Shown here: positions 1 through 14,194 of the stretch, in pieces
Numbering within the stretch: the first letter of the stretch is position 1
How the letters are laid out: every line of letters begins with the position of its first letter
Assembly: GCF_030463565.1 (NCBI RefSeq)
Contig: NC_134655.1
Location: 4,228,372 to 4,292,371 of the forward strand
Direction of reading: 5' to 3'
Source: Pelecanus crispus
Taxonomy: Eukaryota; Chordata; Aves; Pelecaniformes; Pelecanidae
DNA: 64,000 bases
Translations under genes and position numbers: made by a program
The notes under the pieces: generated by a model
Database searches by the model: none
The model's input: only the letters and a program-made list of their open reading frames with translations
Told to the model about the DNA's origin: nothing

Positions 1-3000
1 GAGCATGGACTATCCTCCTGATAACAAAGACGTGTCTTTCTGCCTGAGACATCCCAGGCGTTTCCCAAAATTCCTGGTGTGGCTCAGAGCAGTTACCTTT
101 CGAAGTAATGTCTTTTTAATTTGCTCAAGGACACTTTGTGGTGCCATTAAAGTATCTCTCCAGCAAACATGCTATTACACAGCTTGGAAACTTAATTAGT
201 TAAACAACATGTACCATTTCTTTTCAGCAGCTAATGCAGCGCAGAAGAAAATGATCTGCCATGCTCTTGCTTACTTCAGCACCACTTCCAAGAAGCTCTG
301 AAGTCTCTGGGCAGACGAACAGCCCCGTCCTGCCCCCCTACTGCACCTTTTTTGATCACACGGAACGATCCAGTGCAAAAGAGGATCCTCACAAAGAGCA
401 GCTGCTGCAGCCTAAAAGCCTCCCAACTGACTGCCCTCCACGTTGTCTTTGCTTCAGAGCTGCCAAAGCTCTTAGCACTGGCAATATTTTTCCACTTCTT
501 CAAATCCTACTGTGTGGTTTTGCTTGAAGACACCTCTTGGCAGATAATTCTTATAGTCCAGCCCATTGCTTTGTATGCAATAAGGTCTCTCCGCTGCTAT
601 CCATGGCCCATTTTTCAGTTTGAATTTCCCCTTTCTCTCTCAAGGTAAAATAGAGAAGGAAAGGACTGGTCAGGTTTTCTAACTAGATTCTTCAGACCTC
701 CTTCTCTATTTCTCTACAAGCTTTAAAAGCAGGCAATAATAATATGAAAAATTAGCAAACTCTTGTTAATTTGCCGCACTTTTCTGAGACACTAAATACC
801 AATTTCCATTTTCTCCTCATTTGGATTTTTCCTAACACCATTCCCACAAACAAAGAGTTAAACTGAGTCACAGTTTAATCCATTCCCAATTATACTGCTG
901 AAATAAGCAAAAAAAATGGTGACTCTTGGGGTGATCAATGCTTTGCTTCCATAGAACAAATAACCCCACTCAGCACTTTGCTAATTTATCATTGTTCATT
1001 TTAAAAAGAAGCTTTATTGGAAGTTTAATACCTCTTGTTTCCCTGGAAATGCAGGGTTTGCCTTGCCCCTCCTGCACAATACAACGTAAGAGAGAGAGCA
1101 AATCTACCCAAAGTCATCCGACAGCTCTCAGTGTTACTAATAATAATCCAATACGAGCAGCTTCCCGATTGTATCAGCAGAAGAAGTCGCTGATAAAGGA
1201 CAGCAAGAGGCAATATCCCCTGTGGAGATTGGGAGCACCAGGTAAATTCCTTCTTTGTGCTCTTAAGTGCCATGGGCTTATCAGCCAGGCTACGAGGACT
1301 GCGAGGACTGAAGACAACGGAATCATCCGAGTTCAGCGAAGTCAGTCATTTAACAGGAGCCTACTTGGTTGCGTTACGTTAGTCACACAGGAGGGTTCCC
1401 TCTCACTCCTGGGAGCTGGTGGAGGGCACATCTGTGTGGGATCTATGCCGGGATCACACAGGCTGGACCCTCACGCTACAGACATAACCACCAGCCGTAT
1501 TTTGTAGCCGCCTCCAGGCACCTGATGAGAGACGGGCCCAAGGAAAAGTTTAAAGTCCTAAAGGCCACATCTCCGATCTGCAACCATGCCAGAATCCTCC
1601 CTCAAGTTTAAACACTGCTGTGGTTAAGCTCAAAACGTGCAGTACTGGTTTGACACAAACCCTGTCTGCAATGAGCAGCAGCAGCTTCCCTCCATCCCCT
1701 CTTCCATCGCTGAAACTCCGCGCTAGCCACACGGCAACCCTCCCATGCCGCGAGGGGTCCCCCAGCTGTCCTCCTCCTCTCCCCCTCCGAGAGGCTGGGA
1801 AAGCAGGAAATCTTTCTTGATCTTCCGTTAACAAGCCCCCTGTCACAAACCCATATTCCAAGGACCAGGGAAAACACTAATTAAAGGAGCAAATATGCCC
1901 TGGTTTTGAATATGCAAGGGACCCTGCGACACAGCCTGGATTTCAAACCAGCTGGCTCATTGTGGGGCAAACAGCTGCTTGATTTGTCAGGCTTCACCGC
2001 CTGTTCAGCCCAGCACCGGCCGGCAAATACACTGAAAGGGAGATTTCCACCAACACATGTGAGACTCTCGCTTCCCCTCCCTCCAGCAGGCACATAAGCC
2101 ATCCCTTTAAAAGGGGTCAGTGTTAATTAACCTACTTTAAGCGCCTTTATACAGAAAAAAGAATACTTTTCCCTTTCTGTGAACACACAGCTTCATCTGC
2201 CAGCTACCACTACGTTGCACAAAACTGAGCTCTCTTTTTTTACTTGCAAGGAGAGGGATTTTGTGTACCCTCCGCATTCAGGAAGATCCCCAGTAGACAG
2301 AGAAAGGCCTCCTGCAGCAGGAGAACACGTAGGTGGAAATATCAGCTTATTTCACTGAAAAGCACAAGTAGAATTGTGGAATGAAAGGAGCTCATTCAGA
2401 GCACTCTGTTAGGAAGGTTTGGCTCAGCGCTGTTCACAGAGGCACTTTTGTCTTTGATGTATATATATTTATTGGAAAAATGAGCAGGTAGAGTATATAT
2501 CATGCACTCATGTTAAGGACTCTCCTTTCTTTACTGATATTCACACACGCAACTTTCTATCATCTCACTCAAAAGCCAAGCCATCTTCCTTCCCCATCAA
2601 AAGACCTGCAAAGCCCAGAGAAACTGCTGGAAGAACCATTTCTTTTATAGCATCTTTTAAATACAAAAGGTATCTCAAAGTAAAGACTGAGCATGTGACT
2701 GACATTAATTTGTTGCCAATAACTCGAACACAGACTCATATGCTTCATGCCAGACTTACCTGCAAAAAAACCCCAGACAAACAAACAGACATACTGATTC
2801 CCAAAACTTTGTCAGGCAATTTCTCCCCTTTCATTCCTGTTATCAAATTTTATGTTATTTTAAAACTACAAAACATTCAAAGCTCTGAGTGCTTCTATTA
2901 TTTCTGGTAATTTGCTGGCCTTGAACCCGAACTTTCAAAAAAGCCTGCCTTTGCTGCAAAAGACCAAAAACTGTACGTACAGGGAAACTGTTACCCTTAA

Positions 3001-3016
3001 AGTCTAGCAGAGATGC

Positions 3017-3038
3017 GGTCAGGACTGCAGTCCTGACC
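3017..3038. other. Perfect 22-bp palindrome
   Basis: GGTCAGGACTGCAGTCCTGA followed by CC equals its own reverse complement over all 22 bp. With its right flank, the minus strand reads TCAAGGTCA, a match to the known extended half-site of NR5A/ERR nuclear receptors. Whether it is bound is unknown. Confidence 0.6.
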
Positions 3039-6000
3039 TTGAGATTGCTAAATGAGGTAAACTCCACTGGGAAGCGCACAACCAGGTTCGATCAGTGACC
3101 TTGGGGTAAAAGCTGGACTATCACTACCCCCAGGACTCGAAAATCAAGAGTCAGGCCTCAAAATAAACACACACAAACAAACAGCAATCTTGGGGTTGGA
3201 GATGGGGAAGGTTTCTCCTCTTTAAACATGCAGCTGGCTCGGATTTCCACTCACTCTTCCATGGATGGGGAACATAGGAAATTACTTCCTTAAGGGATGC
3301 CGAGAGTATCCCCTGAATCCAAGAGCTGAGGCCTTAAGGAAAACCTTAAACCAGCAAAATTTGTAATAAAATAACACTGTGAGATGGTCTTTGTCTCCAT
3401 TAGGACTTTGCACCGCTATCCACACACACCTTTTTTCAAATGAAGACAAAATTCCCAATTTGCGCAGTTTTACTTTAGGTTATTCCTTAGAGAAAGATCC
3501 TTTCTGGCTTCCCTTTGCTATCGTGTGTTTTTCTCTACTTCCCCCTCCCTTTAACCTAATTTGTTCCTTAGATGTAAATCTCAGCTATGCTGATTTCATA
3601 ACTAGTTCATAATATTTTTGCATTAATATTTCACATTATAAAAGACCAAAAAGCCTATATGAAGACACCCCTACTGTTATTTCTTGTTTCTGCCTCAGAG
3701 AAGACAACGTCGCTTAACATAGTTCACGTTTACCATGACATACTGCAGGTACGGTAAAGCTCTGTATATGCCACGCTCTCTGCATTTCTTCTCTCCACCC
3801 CCCAACTGTGTATGTCTGACTACTGGACCCCAGGCATGATTTTAATGGGTGATTTTTATAGGTGTGACAGCTGGAGTAAAGTACTTAGCACTTGTGAAAA
3901 TCAGGTCTCTTGTCTCCAAAGCCAACCTGGGCATTCAAAAATCATTACTCAGATCCTAAAAAATAATGAGATTGGCTTAGAAAACAAGATGGTTTTAAAT
4001 ATTATACATTTTATTTGCCTTATGGTGTTTCTGCCTTTTGCAGCTGTATTCAAGCCTTCCTTTTTTTTCCCTTCACAGCAAGGAGAACTAGAAACTTCTT
4101 TCTAAATGAAAACAGACACTCTGCCCATAAATCACCTGACTTCTGGAGCTGGGATTTTAGGAAAAATATACAACCTCATCAGATTGATGATAATTCATAG
4201 AAGTTAAGAACGGTGCATATCCCCGTTAGAAGTGTGTTTTCTTGTACAGATTTCTTCCAGGTAAAAAAGGTATTGGAAATGCTTTCTCCCCTTGTAGATG
4301 CTGTTGGACAGATTTAGTCTGTTACCCGGTCTCTTCCCATCATCACAAAGGGGACACCTACATTCAAGAATCAAGCACATTTGTGCTTGGACTTACAGAT
4401 CTATACAAAATGTATTTCAGAGGAAACCTCTTAACATTGTTGGAATTGTCACACTCACTCCATGCAGCCTGAGATAGCGCAGGAGACTTTGTGCCCTTTG
4501 GCTGTGTGAGAGAGACATCAAGGCTCTGCTGAACCCACCAATGTCTCCCCAGGTTCGGGATGGGATAATCAAGTAGCCTGAAGTCTGGCTGTTCGGGAGG
4601 CCTTGATCCAAACATTTCCAAAGCTCTGGGGAAGGCTTAAGGCAAGATTTAGCTTTCTGTCTTACTCATCTTGAGGGTGGGAGATGAGGGAGCAAAACAT
4701 TAATTGTATATATCACATTACACCAGCATGTCTAAACCAACCTACTCTTCCAGCACTCCCATGTACAGCAGAACAAACTAGCCCTAACCTGATAAAAGCC
4801 TACCAGACATCAGAGAGGCTGATAAGTGGCACGCTATGGATGGACTTTCAAGTTTCCCCTTGAATTAAAAAATGTAAATGATTCTATAGCGAGAGGGAGT
4901 TTTTAACATATATTTACACATTTCAGCCTTGCCGCATTCTTTGAGTTCTGCTGTTGAATTCTTTTCTGCGAGGGGGATGGCAAGATGACGCGCTTATTAG
5001 TGGAAATAATCAAATAAAAGCTTGGCATGAAACAAGAGTCCACCCTCTCAGGATCTCAAGCTGGCAGGAAGGTCACACTTCCACCTCCTCCCTTACGATT
5101 CAAAAGTGACACCTCCATTTAATGGGGCAAGCCATGTCCTTGCACTCTTCTGCTGGCAGCATATCAACATCTGTAAGATGGCACTGCTCAGCAGTAGCCT
5201 GACCAAACTGTAAGATTCGGTGCTGCTAGGTCACCCTGGAATACAAGATGTCTGAGACACTGAACAAGTTACCAGGCTTGAAAGCTTTCAAGAGCCATCA
5301 TGGCTGTTTCCAAGTTATTCTTCCAAGGTATAAGTCTACCTCCTTTTCCAAGAAGTCTTCTTAGAAGTAGAGCAGCAACATACCATTGCCATAATGATGC
5401 AGAGGACCATAGGCCGGGGATGAGGACTTGGTAGCTGTTTATCAGTGCTTCACTTCCTACACTATAACCAGAATCAGTTTTGGCTGGAGATGGTGCAGCT
5501 AACGACTAATCATGTTCCTACTGAAGTTAATGGAAGTTAATTTTGCGACCGCTTCCCCTGTGTTGGATGACTTAAGGACCTTCAGCTATCAGTGCAATCA
5601 GAGATGGAGTCACACTAAGGTGGAGAAAGTGGGATGTACAGCCACTGCAAAAGAAAAATGAATGCAGGAGCAAAGATCATCACAATCCATCCTGCTTAAG
5701 ATCATTTGAGAGGCCTATCTTTATATAACACATTTTTGGAAGAGATACGCATACTTCATGCCTCCTTTTTCTCCCTGCAAACTCCCCATGCTGCTCTAAT
5801 AAGAGTCCCCAGTAAAACAAATTAAACATACACAGCTTTTCAAAGAAGGCGTCAATGCCCTAAAATAAATAATCCTTTAAACCCTTGTGCATTGCAGCAC
5901 TTGCTGGGCCTTAGGCAGAGGGAAAACAAGACAAACTGCAGCTGTGAAATATGAAGTAAGACAGGAATGAGAAAACATTCCTTTCTCCTGAGGAAGTGTA

Positions 6001-7676
6001 TGCAGAGCTGCAAGCTTTTTGAACTACCAGTTTAAATTAGGCCTTGCAAATCAGTGGTCTCGTACACACACAGAGCTGAGAAAGAGCTCTTGCCGAGTGT
6101 GTGTAGTATGGGGCTGTAAGCGGAAGGTGTCCCAGCAGCACCGCAAGATGCACAGAACCAGCAGGAGGAAACCAACAGTCTTGCTCTTCCCGCCACCTCT
6201 GCTATTACTGTTTTATTCAGCTTTCTTCCTCCCCGGTCTTCTGCTAAAACTTCTCTTTCTGCTTAGAAAAGAACCATGACTGTGCACGAATGGAAGGATG
6301 TAAATCATGCCATGCCATGCTCTTTAAGGCTTAAAGATGTTTTAATTTGCAGGTAGAAAGGAAGTACTCACAGGAATTCTGGGAAAGGAGAAGCTGGTGA
6401 CTGGGGAGAACATACGGCAGCTCTTGTTTTCCAGCCAAGTCACCCCAACGTGGCCGGGTACGCTCAGCTCAGGTACTCTATTAGAAGCACTTTTGCTCAG
6501 CCTTCTCCTGGGTTCACAAGGTAGGGGGGAGGCATTCCCACTGCTGTTACAATGAATAGCTTCCAGAGCCCATCCACCGTATCTAACTGTATGTTAAGTC
6601 TGAAAATGGGTGCAAGAACAAGTTCTAACTTCCTAGTGCCAGTCCCTGGTTAACCACGAGGCTTTGATCCCCAGCGGGGTCATCGCACCAAGCAGCAGCA
6701 AATGTCACCATGTTTAGGGAGAAGGAGAGAAGGTCTGTTTTCCAAAATACTTGTGTAACACTGATATCTCAGCATCTTAAAATACCTACCTCGGAACCAA
6801 GTACCTGGCTCAGTTTAGATCACGTCAGACACACAAAGACAATAAAGAGCAAAGCTGAGCCACTGTCAGCATCCAGTGTCTCCAAGAGCCATCCTTGGCC
6901 CCTGGCCTTCCCAACTGTCCTTCCCATAACAAGGAGAACAGAAGACATCCAGTAGCTGCTGATAAGGGAACAAATGAAATATGCTGTGGCAGTAAGTTAA
7001 GTTAACTCAGCTTGAAGGAAACAATATGAGGCATTCCAAAAGCAAGTAATTACACTACCCCTAACTAAAGCTGTCACTCTAGAGAGCATTGCACAGAAGA
7101 ACCAAGACTTGCCCACTGCAGTCCTGCCATCTCTGAATATATCTCTCTTCACAATTTCTTTTTAACTTCTTTGGACACAAACTTTCCCTTGCTGTTGTTT
7201 ATGTACGTGTATAAGTGTGGCTTTCTTCAAGATGGAGACTGCCAGGCTGTGATAAAGGCTTGAGAGGTTGTCCAGCACCCCTGCAGCCTCTCCAAGAGCT
7301 TCGGCGTCCTTTGCAGAAATGTTATTTCACAACTTTTCAAAGCACCTCAATAGATTTTGACAGATATCCCTACGCCTCATGTAAGCACCAGCATGCTAAC
7401 AGGACTATTTTTCCTATCCAGCCAACAATGAAAAACATAAGGAACACAGCACAGCCATGTGCAGGCACCAACTCTTCATTTCTAACAACAGTCGCTTCTG
7501 GCTGTTTCTGGTTTCCCTCACTCGTCAGAACCTAGTTGTTACTGTCAATTGTCTTCCAATGGAGTGGCAATGTTATTTCAAGGGAAGAAACTAAAAATGT
7601 ATTTCAGAAGTGTTCAATCAACCCTGTCAGTATAATATCTGGCAAGAGAAGAACAAATTAGGAACACCAGAACCTA

Positions 7677-7726
7677 ACTTGAATGGTTATTTCACTATGG
7701 TTATTGAATGATTATTTCACTATTTC
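7677..7726. repeat. Imperfect tandem duplication, about 26 bp
   Basis: TTGAATGGTTATTTCACTAT is followed by TTGAATGATTATTTCACTAT with one substitution, the copies separated by a few bases. Confidence 0.7.
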
Positions 7727-9439
7727 ACACCATGTACAGCTGTAACTATCTGTGTGTACAGGCATCAGCAAGGTGCAGGCAGAGCAGAATTTTTTGGTCA
7801 AGCACTGAAGAAGATCTGCACCCCAGATGATAACAAGCATTTCTTTAAATCCTCTCTGCTGTGCATTTATACAAACACCCCCTGCAGATACTCTTCAGTC
7901 CCAGCTGTGTGTGAGCTGAAGGTAGTGCATACAAGGTCTAAGTGCTTCATGGCATTTTTTGAGGTTTCAGAATTTCACTGCCTTCTACAATGAGTTGAAA
8001 ACAAACCTATTCCAGTGTTTTAATTTAGCAGAATCTTTCTGAAGCATCATCCACATGTAAATGGGAGCCTTACCAATCAGGATATGCAAACCCAGTGATT
8101 ATTGTGCTGAGCTGAGATGTGACGGATTCAAATATTAGTCCCTGATGTGAGATGAAATTGCCCTGACACATGAGGGACCTTAAATCTCTAATACCTGGTT
8201 CAGTGCTTGCTCTAGCTCTGCATATGCATCTATAGGGCCACATTCATAAGCAGGCACACCTACATGCTGAACAACTCCACTTTGGGCAGCTGACAATACA
8301 ACAGAGGAGCGGCAGCCCCTGCTGACAGCCTGACGACATATCTCCTGTCAGTAAGTGCCCTACTTTACAAGAAGTTGATCATTCTCAATCGCTGAGAAAT
8401 TTAAGAGTAATCGGCAATCTGTGAGCGTGTCTTAACGTACTCAGATCTCAGTACAGCTTCAGCACCTCAGCTGAGAAGAGCCAAAGGGGACATTCTTGTC
8501 AGCTTCCCCCTCATTATTCTGTAGAATGCCACATCTCCCCCATCTTCACCTCTGTTTTACACCAGCACTCCATTAAGACAGAGTTTCTTAAAGGATTCTT
8601 TTCCATGGGCCATATCCAGGAGTGATACGTAGTAACCCCAGAAAGTGAGGGAGATGGATCCAAGGGTGAATATTACCTACAGTGATTTCTAGAACAATCT
8701 TTCATATCCCACTGTTGAACTTAGTCCTCCAGATACAAATATTTTCTCCTCTATGCATGTCTCAGGGACTTCCCTCTAGTTTTTACAGTAAGGAAACCAA
8801 AGCAAAAACTACTGGGGTTTTAGATTTTTTGAAACATAGATTCATCTAGAACTTTAAGGAGTGCATACACATGCTGTTAAAATATTATTATTTTTTCTAA
8901 AATATATATGTAATATTAGTTCTACCTCTGCTGAATTTCACATGACCTTGGCACAATTTACATGAATGCTGAGACCAAAGAGAAGCCTTCTCTTCATTGT
9001 CTTCATTTAAAGGAACGAGGTCCAGCTTTGTATTTCCAGTGCTTCCAGAATAAGCAAAGGATGGTACTGAAGAACGCCTCTGTTCACTCTGTTGTACTCT
9101 CAAGCACTTGAGACAGGGATGGGAAAGAACTAGCATTGTGCAACAACCCCCTTCCACAGTGTAATTAACTCTCATTTTCCCCAGCCCTGGAGTGCTTGTC
9201 TCCTTCACCCATTACTGAAAGAAACAACAGAAAGCTCTGGAGGCAAGGGAGCGGACAGAAGCAGCTACTGAAAGTTGTTCTCCCTGTTGGCTGTATGTTG
9301 CTTATTTAGGTAACTGGAGATGACTGGCTCATTGGCTGATTTTTTCCATCACAGAGGTCACCGTAAAAAAATTCTGCACACGCATCATGTTGAAATGGAG
9401 AGATCAGGACAGTCCGACTCACAAACCCAAAATTATACT

Positions 9440-9500
9440 CTCACTGGATAACCCAACAGCCTTGGGCAACCTGTTCCTTTCCCATTCTGCCATAAAATGC
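9440..9500 (-). mobile_element. Possible ancient CR1 remnant
   Basis: The segment CAGCCTTGGGCAACCTGTTCC resembles the reverse complement of the CR1 block containing GGTTGCCCAGAG. It is short and lacks a tail, so chance similarity is possible. Confidence 0.3.
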
Positions 9501-9699
9501 TCTTTCACCAGGACACCACAAAAAGCTTGACATCAGCTGAGACTAGTGCCTGCCACATTGCTTTACCGTCGCCTCACTGTTTCCCCACACTCCTCTCATC
9601 TCCGGTTCCCCTTCTACTCCCACTGTGAGCAGTCTGGGGCTGAATCTGGCACAGCCTTAATGCTCCCCGTGCTGACTCAGGCCTGGGGACCCAAGGCAC

Positions 9700-9742
9700 A
9701 GCATTAGCCATGCCTCACGTTACTCACCTGTAAAATGGAAGC
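9700..9742 (-). mobile_element. Possible MIR-like SINE remnant, reverse
   Basis: The segment CTCACCTGTAAAATGGAAG after a CCTCACG block resembles the reverse complement of the MIR-type core. Only about 40 bp can be aligned by eye. Confidence 0.35.
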
Positions 9743-10140
9743 CAAGATGCTGTTTTCTACAGAAGGCTGGAGACCTTGTGTCAGCTTGTCGGGAGGAAAT
9801 AGGAGACACGAAGTTTCTGAGCATCATGCGCTCTGTCTCTTCGAGACCACGGACCCAAGGCAGCAGGTCAGATGGACCTAGCTTGCTGGCTACCAGTTGA
9901 ACTATCCTGACTTGTGTCTTACGGGTACTTGATAATGAGCAATCTAAGTACTCAGATGCTTGAACAGAAGGAGGAATTGCTTTCTAATTAGAGCCATGAA
10001 CACCAAAAGAACTATATAGCTAATAAGCACAAACAGAAGCATCATCAGAGGAGACTTTATTAAGATACTGACAATTGAGATTGTAGCCATTTGTTCTGCG
10101 AATAAGCTTAGGTAAAACTGACGCCTGGTGTCCTTTAAAC

Positions 10141-10168
10141 CTCAACTGGCTTAATTAGACTAGTTGAG
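10141..10168. other. Imperfect 28-bp palindrome centred on TAATTA
   Basis: Arms CTCAACT and AGTTGAG flank a TTAATTA core. Eleven of 14 pairs are complementary, and two of the other three would be G-U in RNA. The core is a homeodomain-type site. Confidence 0.5.
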
Positions 10169-13100
10169 GATATTTGATACCCCATCCCTTTAGCCCCTCT
10201 AAAAATAATCACATCATATGTCCTATTTATTAATTTTGATTTATATCAAGACACTCCTCTGTTTCTCTAGGGGGCATTTACAAAACTTAAAACGCAGAGC
10301 CAGCCAATAAATCCATCCTGCATATAATGAAATGACCTTCCAAGGAAGTAAAACCCATCTCCCTGAAAAGCCAGAGGCCTTTGTTGGATTTGCTGAAGGT
10401 AACTACAGCTTGAAAGATGGCATCTTTGCCTAAGAGGTTGGAAAAAGCGGTAGCTATCATGTTTGAGTGTATTATTAAAAGTGACAATTATCTCTGTATG
10501 CTTACAATTGGAACCTCTGATTTCATAGACTATAACAAATGCACCGCTGCTGTTCTGGATGGCCTAGCATTAATAAAGCAAACCAATTTTGAATGCCCAA
10601 GGCCAGGACCTCAGGGACAGCAGATGGTGCCCAGGATACCCATTCTCACATTAGCGTAAGAATAGTACGGAGTGGGTCACAGATTGCCTTTAAGCAAGCT
10701 TTCAGTTGTCCACACAATCTCTGCCTCCTACCAAATGAGACAACAGCATTGTTTTGGCTTTCTAATTTAGGTAATCAGTGCTTCATTACATAAAATGTAT
10801 TTCACAAGCAAGTCAAGCAATAAAGAAATCCATCTCCTTTGTAACGACTTGCACTCCATAAGCACCTTATTTAAACTTTGGACACGCAACAAAAGGAAAT
10901 GAACAGTCCTTGTTAATATGCATCAAAATACTTCCAGACAAATGACTTAAGAGTTCTTAAAATTACACTTTTTTTTTTCTTAAATTGCTTCTAATTTTGT
11001 GTGCAATCAATTGCATCTGTAATTGCTTGTAAGCATAAATGGTATCTCCATTGATATCCAACTTGACTCTCTCATTGAGAACCAGAACAAATTCCAAATA
11101 CAAAATTGGAAGCTGTGCCTCAAATGCTCTAAAAATAGTATGAAATGCACACGCTTACCCGGATTCAAAAATAAGGCTGTCCTGATCTCAAAAGATGCAA
11201 AACTTCACCCCATTCCTAATTGCAGCCTCAGAGTTAAGTAAAAAGCAGCCAAGGCCTGGACTCTCCAGAGAGAAATTCAGATTGAGACTTAGGATATCAT
11301 ATGCAATCTCTCATGAGATATTTTGCCCTTTCTAGTAAAGGTAGGTAAGTTCCACTTTAAATAAGGCGTTTCACAGAATGTGTGTTTGGTATCTTAACAT
11401 TAATAAAGAACAGAGCTTTGTGTGTTTAGATGTCTGTCTTCTTGGCTGAGTTAATTCAGATTTCTGAATTAATTAATTAATAATTAATTTCTGATCTCTG
11501 ATTTGCAGCCCTTTTGTAGTTCACACTTTGTGCCCCTTGGACAGGGATGCTAAGCCGAGTTTGCTTCCTGGCTGGTTATTAACCATCAAGAGAATGTTTC
11601 AACTCCACTCATCACACATATCAGTGAAATCAAATCTAGAAAAACCTACAAGAAGAAGTCAGTTTATCAAAAAACCAGGAAGCGCATTAATTGAGAGATT
11701 GCTTACTATTTCACACGCTCTCTGCAAGAAAGGCACAGAAGGACAGAGCTCATTTCTTTTTTTTTCTCCATCCAAGAAACAAGGAAAAAAAAAAGGGGGT
11801 GTTATTTCCACTCCCAAACCCAAGGGATTAAAAAGAGGAGCTAAACCATTCCACACAGATATCGTGTGCCCATGTACCTCTTCCTTATCACTGCACTTAT
11901 TCTAGAAAACTGCAGTTGTGGCTTCACCTGCTTGGATCCCCCTTGAGATCCCAATGATGAGAACTTCTGAAGTGAAGACTGGTACTAAAAACCTGCAGGG
12001 TTTCAAACAGATGGTGAACCTCATTCCAAGTCAAAAGTGCAAAACTCTAGGGATGACGGTGCCATGGATCCACTAGAATGGATCTCAGCAGGCTAAACAT
12101 GCCCTTAGTTTCCCAAGCTGTTCTCTGAAACAAGCCTGACAAAGAGCTAGCAAAGGCAAGTCGCTCCACACCACAGGCACGCCCCAGATTCCAGGCATGG
12201 GTGATGGTGAGGCAGCTGAGAATTACAGATTTACACACAACACAAACTGGCACAAGGAACAGACGAAAATCTTTTGTTGATGTTGATGTTCTCGTTTCTC
12301 ATGTAACAGTTTTCATTCCCTAAAGCCAATGTACTAATTGCCAACTGAAAATCAGTCATCTCATCATCTTACTTGAATAAATACCAATAGTTCTTGAGCT
12401 TGACTGGAAAATTCAAGAAGCTGTATCTGGGCAGTGAAAGCAAATAACTATTTCTGTATCTCGTTCAGCACATTTCCTTCTAAATGAACTGCTTGAAAAT
12501 GGTGAGTTCTCCAGAAACATTTTGAAATTGGGGAAAGCTTTTGAATAAACTGGAGGATGTTTTGGGTCACAAGATCACTGGACTCCACTGAATTATGAGT
12601 CCCCTTTCTTGGATGAGGAGTTCAGAGGAAGACTGAGGATTTTGTGATTGACAGATGAAACATGAAAAAACACCAGAGACAGGCACTGAAAGCTGGTTCC
12701 CTATGTAATCTCAAGCAGAGTTGCTTAGGGTTTATTTTTCAGAACTGTTGAGCTTCAAGAATTTAAAATTTCACTCAACTTCCTTCCAATCAGATAGTTC
12801 TGGGGATGGAAGTTCTAAAAATTGTATCAAATGAGAATTTGCAACCTTGCCACTGGAACATAGCCCACTGAAAAGACCCACTGCTCAATACTCAGCATTG
12901 TTTAACAGAGAGAAAATGTAAATCTAGCAGCATTTCTTGACACTACCTTTGGGGAAAGCACTTTCCACTGTTGCAGGTGTCTCCTTGTAAGTGGTTCCAG
13001 AAGGCAAGCAGATGCAGAGACATGGTGGTAATGCTTGCTGGAGGGGAATTGTCATCCCCTCCTCCCAGGGCTAAGACTTCTCACACTCATCACAGAGTAA

Positions 13101-14194
13101 GAATGAGAGAAGGGAAGAAGAGAAGCACAAACTTTACAGTAAAACACTACGTAAAGATATAACACTGCATTTGTGCTGGATATTTATAGCCATAGAGTTG
13201 GGATGGTGGTCATAAAAGTATTATTTTAAAATGATCTCTAATATCTAATTTATTCTTCTCAGATTCTGCTAAGCAGCCAAGTTGGGGTGGTCTACAGAAA
13301 AAAAAATACACTGTAGCTAAAGCACTGCAGGCAAGTGCTGAATGTTCTGTAAAAACATAAACAGTTTCTTGCCTGCAAATCTCCTCTCCATCAGATTTCT
13401 CATCTTTCACTCCTCAGTTCCCAAGATACTAGAATTTCCTCAGTTCTGTGGTTACCTAGAGTTTTCTCATGGAAACAAGCACCACACACAACATGAAGAA
13501 AACAAACAATAGGCAAAAATCCCCTAAAAACAGCCCTTCAGCTTATTATTCCCTTATTCTTCCTGTGCAGGCTCAGAGCCAAAGATACTCCAGCCACAGC
13601 TGAGGAGATCAGTGGTAAACATCATTAGCTGTTAGCAGAGGAAAAATCTTAAAATAAACAAGTTCATAAAGGTATAATTTTTCCCCTGATAAAAATTGAA
13701 GAGGGGCAAAAGCAAAAGTCCTCTTTCTCTCCCCCCTTCATTAATTAATAATATAAGCAATAACCTGAAAATAAAAAGGGACAGTCGCTTTGACCCTATG
13801 GGAAAACGCTAGAATACAGGCATAAGGCTTCTGTCCCATTTGTCACACGGTTGCCACGATTTGCGGGTGGGATGGCAGAAATGAAATCCCACACCGTGAC
13901 GAAACCTCATGTCATCTGTCGTGGGCACGTGCTCTCCCAGTGCACTCTGTGGTGGACATCTGGCCGGCAGGCACTTGCCTGAAGTGCCTTCCTGAATGTG
14001 AGAGAGGAGGATATTCCATTTCAGTCCTTACGACTATTAAGGAGTTCCAGTGAAACGGTAGTTAAAGATCCATCAGGCCAAAATGTGCTGCACTTACGGA
14101 GCTTTTATATTATTTGCCTCTAGCTGTCTTAGCAAAGAGTGAGGATGATACTTAGCATCCTTTTTACAAAGATCTCAAAGAGATAAATAAAAAT

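Larger units (their letters stand above)
1..9439. other. Non-coding, no gene recognised
   Basis: Only short chance open frames, the longest being 189 codons at 938-1507 with no recognisable domain. No tRNA, rRNA or conserved exon was seen on either strand. The 22-bp palindrome at 3017 and the imperfect duplication at 7677 are the only structures noted. Confidence 0.7.
9501..14194. other. Non-coding, AT-rich, possible conserved blocks
   Basis: No exon was recognised. The stretch 10080-10900 and the area around 11129-11138 (CTAAAAATAG, an exact MEF2-type site) are unique-looking, with several TAATTA/TTAATT cores. The 11463-11490 region is a run of TTAATTAATTAAT type. Confidence 0.6.

Noticed and set aside
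938..1507. 189-codon plus-strand open frame
   Set aside because: No recognisable domain, ordinary composition, and length within chance for 64 kb.
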